A stretch of DNA of 6,232 nt from NCBI GenBank assembly GCA_021811745.1, contig JAJZNH010000519.1, positions 1 through 6,232 of the forward strand, in the 5' to 3' direction. Numbering within the stretch: the first letter of the stretch is position 1; the number at the start of each line of letters is the position of its first letter. Both the position numbers and the translations under genes were made by a program. Below, piece by piece: positions 6,115-6,232 of this stretch. A model generated the notes under the pieces. That model was not told where the DNA came from. It ran no database searches and saw only the letters and a program-made list of their open reading frames with translations. The stretch is from Acidobacteriota bacterium. Its GTDB lineage: Bacteria > Acidobacteriota > Terriglobia > Terriglobales > Acidobacteriaceae.

Positions 6115-6135
6115 CTACGAGGAGAATCTACGAGG
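6115..6135. repeat. Short direct repeat CTACGAGG, two copies
   Basis: CTACGAGG occurs at 6115-6122 and 6128-6135, 13 bp start to start. Tandem 8-mers upstream of an operon can be activator sites, but the spacing is not a whole number of helical turns and two copies could be chance. Confidence 0.3.
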
Positions 6136-6232
6136 GTCGGCGAGCAGCTTCAATGGCCCGAGGGTTCCTGTGCATCCCCCCTCAGGGTGCTATCTTTGCC
6201 CTGCACGGGGGCAGACGAGGAGTGTTGCGGGA

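Larger units (their letters stand above)
5818..6232 (-). promoter_or_regulatory. Gene-free upstream region/5' leader of the polysaccharide operon
   Basis: These 415 bp precede the first gene and hold no convincing gene on either strand. An 82-codon minus-strand frame (6047-5799) overlaps the antiterminator start but has no strong ribosome site and no recognisable motif. The operon promoter must lie here or beyond 6232, but I could not find a convincing sigma-70 -35/-10 pair or a sigma-54 -24/-12 site facing left. No RfaH ops element (GGCGGTAG) is present. The region does contain a 13-bp palindrome, a short direct repeat and three hairpins within about 100 nt of the first gene. Confidence 0.6.

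Noticed and set aside
6184..6200. Rightward sigma-54-like GG-N10-GC with TTGC (GG at 6186-6187, GC at 6198-6199)
   Set aside because: The rest of the -24 element does not match TGGCAC and the direction is away from the operon; it also overlaps a CAGGG/CCCTG inverted repeat that explains the G and C runs.

Overview
The window is a block of six co-directional genes, all on the minus strand, for making and exporting an extracellular or capsular polysaccharide. Transcription runs from high to low coordinates, so gene order is right to left. High GC, the family set and the remembered style of the proteins (a kinase beginning SHIFDALLKSE, an ATPase beginning MYKSFFHLARNPFDLTPNPE) suggest an acidobacterium of the Terriglobia/Acidobacteriaceae type. 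That assignment is inference from protein resemblance; no taxonomic marker gene is present.

Layout in transcription order: (1) 6232-5818, a gene-free leader/promoter region with a 13-bp palindrome, a short direct repeat and three small hairpins; (2) 5817-5167, a NusG-family specialised antiterminator (NGN + KOW); (3) 5145-4492, a small Wza/OPX-type export protein with PES and SLBB domains but no lipobox and no C-terminal outer-membrane helix domain; (4) 4480-3164, a predicted outer-membrane beta-barrel protein; (5) 3161-1563, a Wzz/GumC-type chain-length co-polymerase with three membrane segments; (6) 1548-679, an ExeA/XrtA-associated AAA ATPase; (7) 592-<1, the N-terminal part of a CpsD/CapB-type bacterial tyrosine kinase, cut by the window edge. 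Gaps between genes 2 to 6 are only 21, 11, 2 and 14 bp, so this is almost certainly one operon.

How it probably works: the NusG paralogue loads on RNA polymerase in the leader and lets it read through the long operon. The Wzz protein and tyrosine kinase form the split inner-membrane assembly that controls polymer length. The small OPX protein carries polymer across the periplasm, and the beta-barrel may supply the outer-membrane pore that this OPX lacks. The AAA ATPase is the companion found in exosortase-A (EPS/PEP-CTERM) loci, so glycosyltransferases and possibly an exosortase are expected beyond the left edge.

Points most worth a second look: the 86-bp gap between the ATPase and kinase genes, where the ATPase frame stays open past its stop and would end in a GTGA overlap with the kinase start; the OPX/beta-barrel pairing; and the structured leader ahead of the antiterminator. 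I see no CRISPR, mobile element, tRNA or rRNA.
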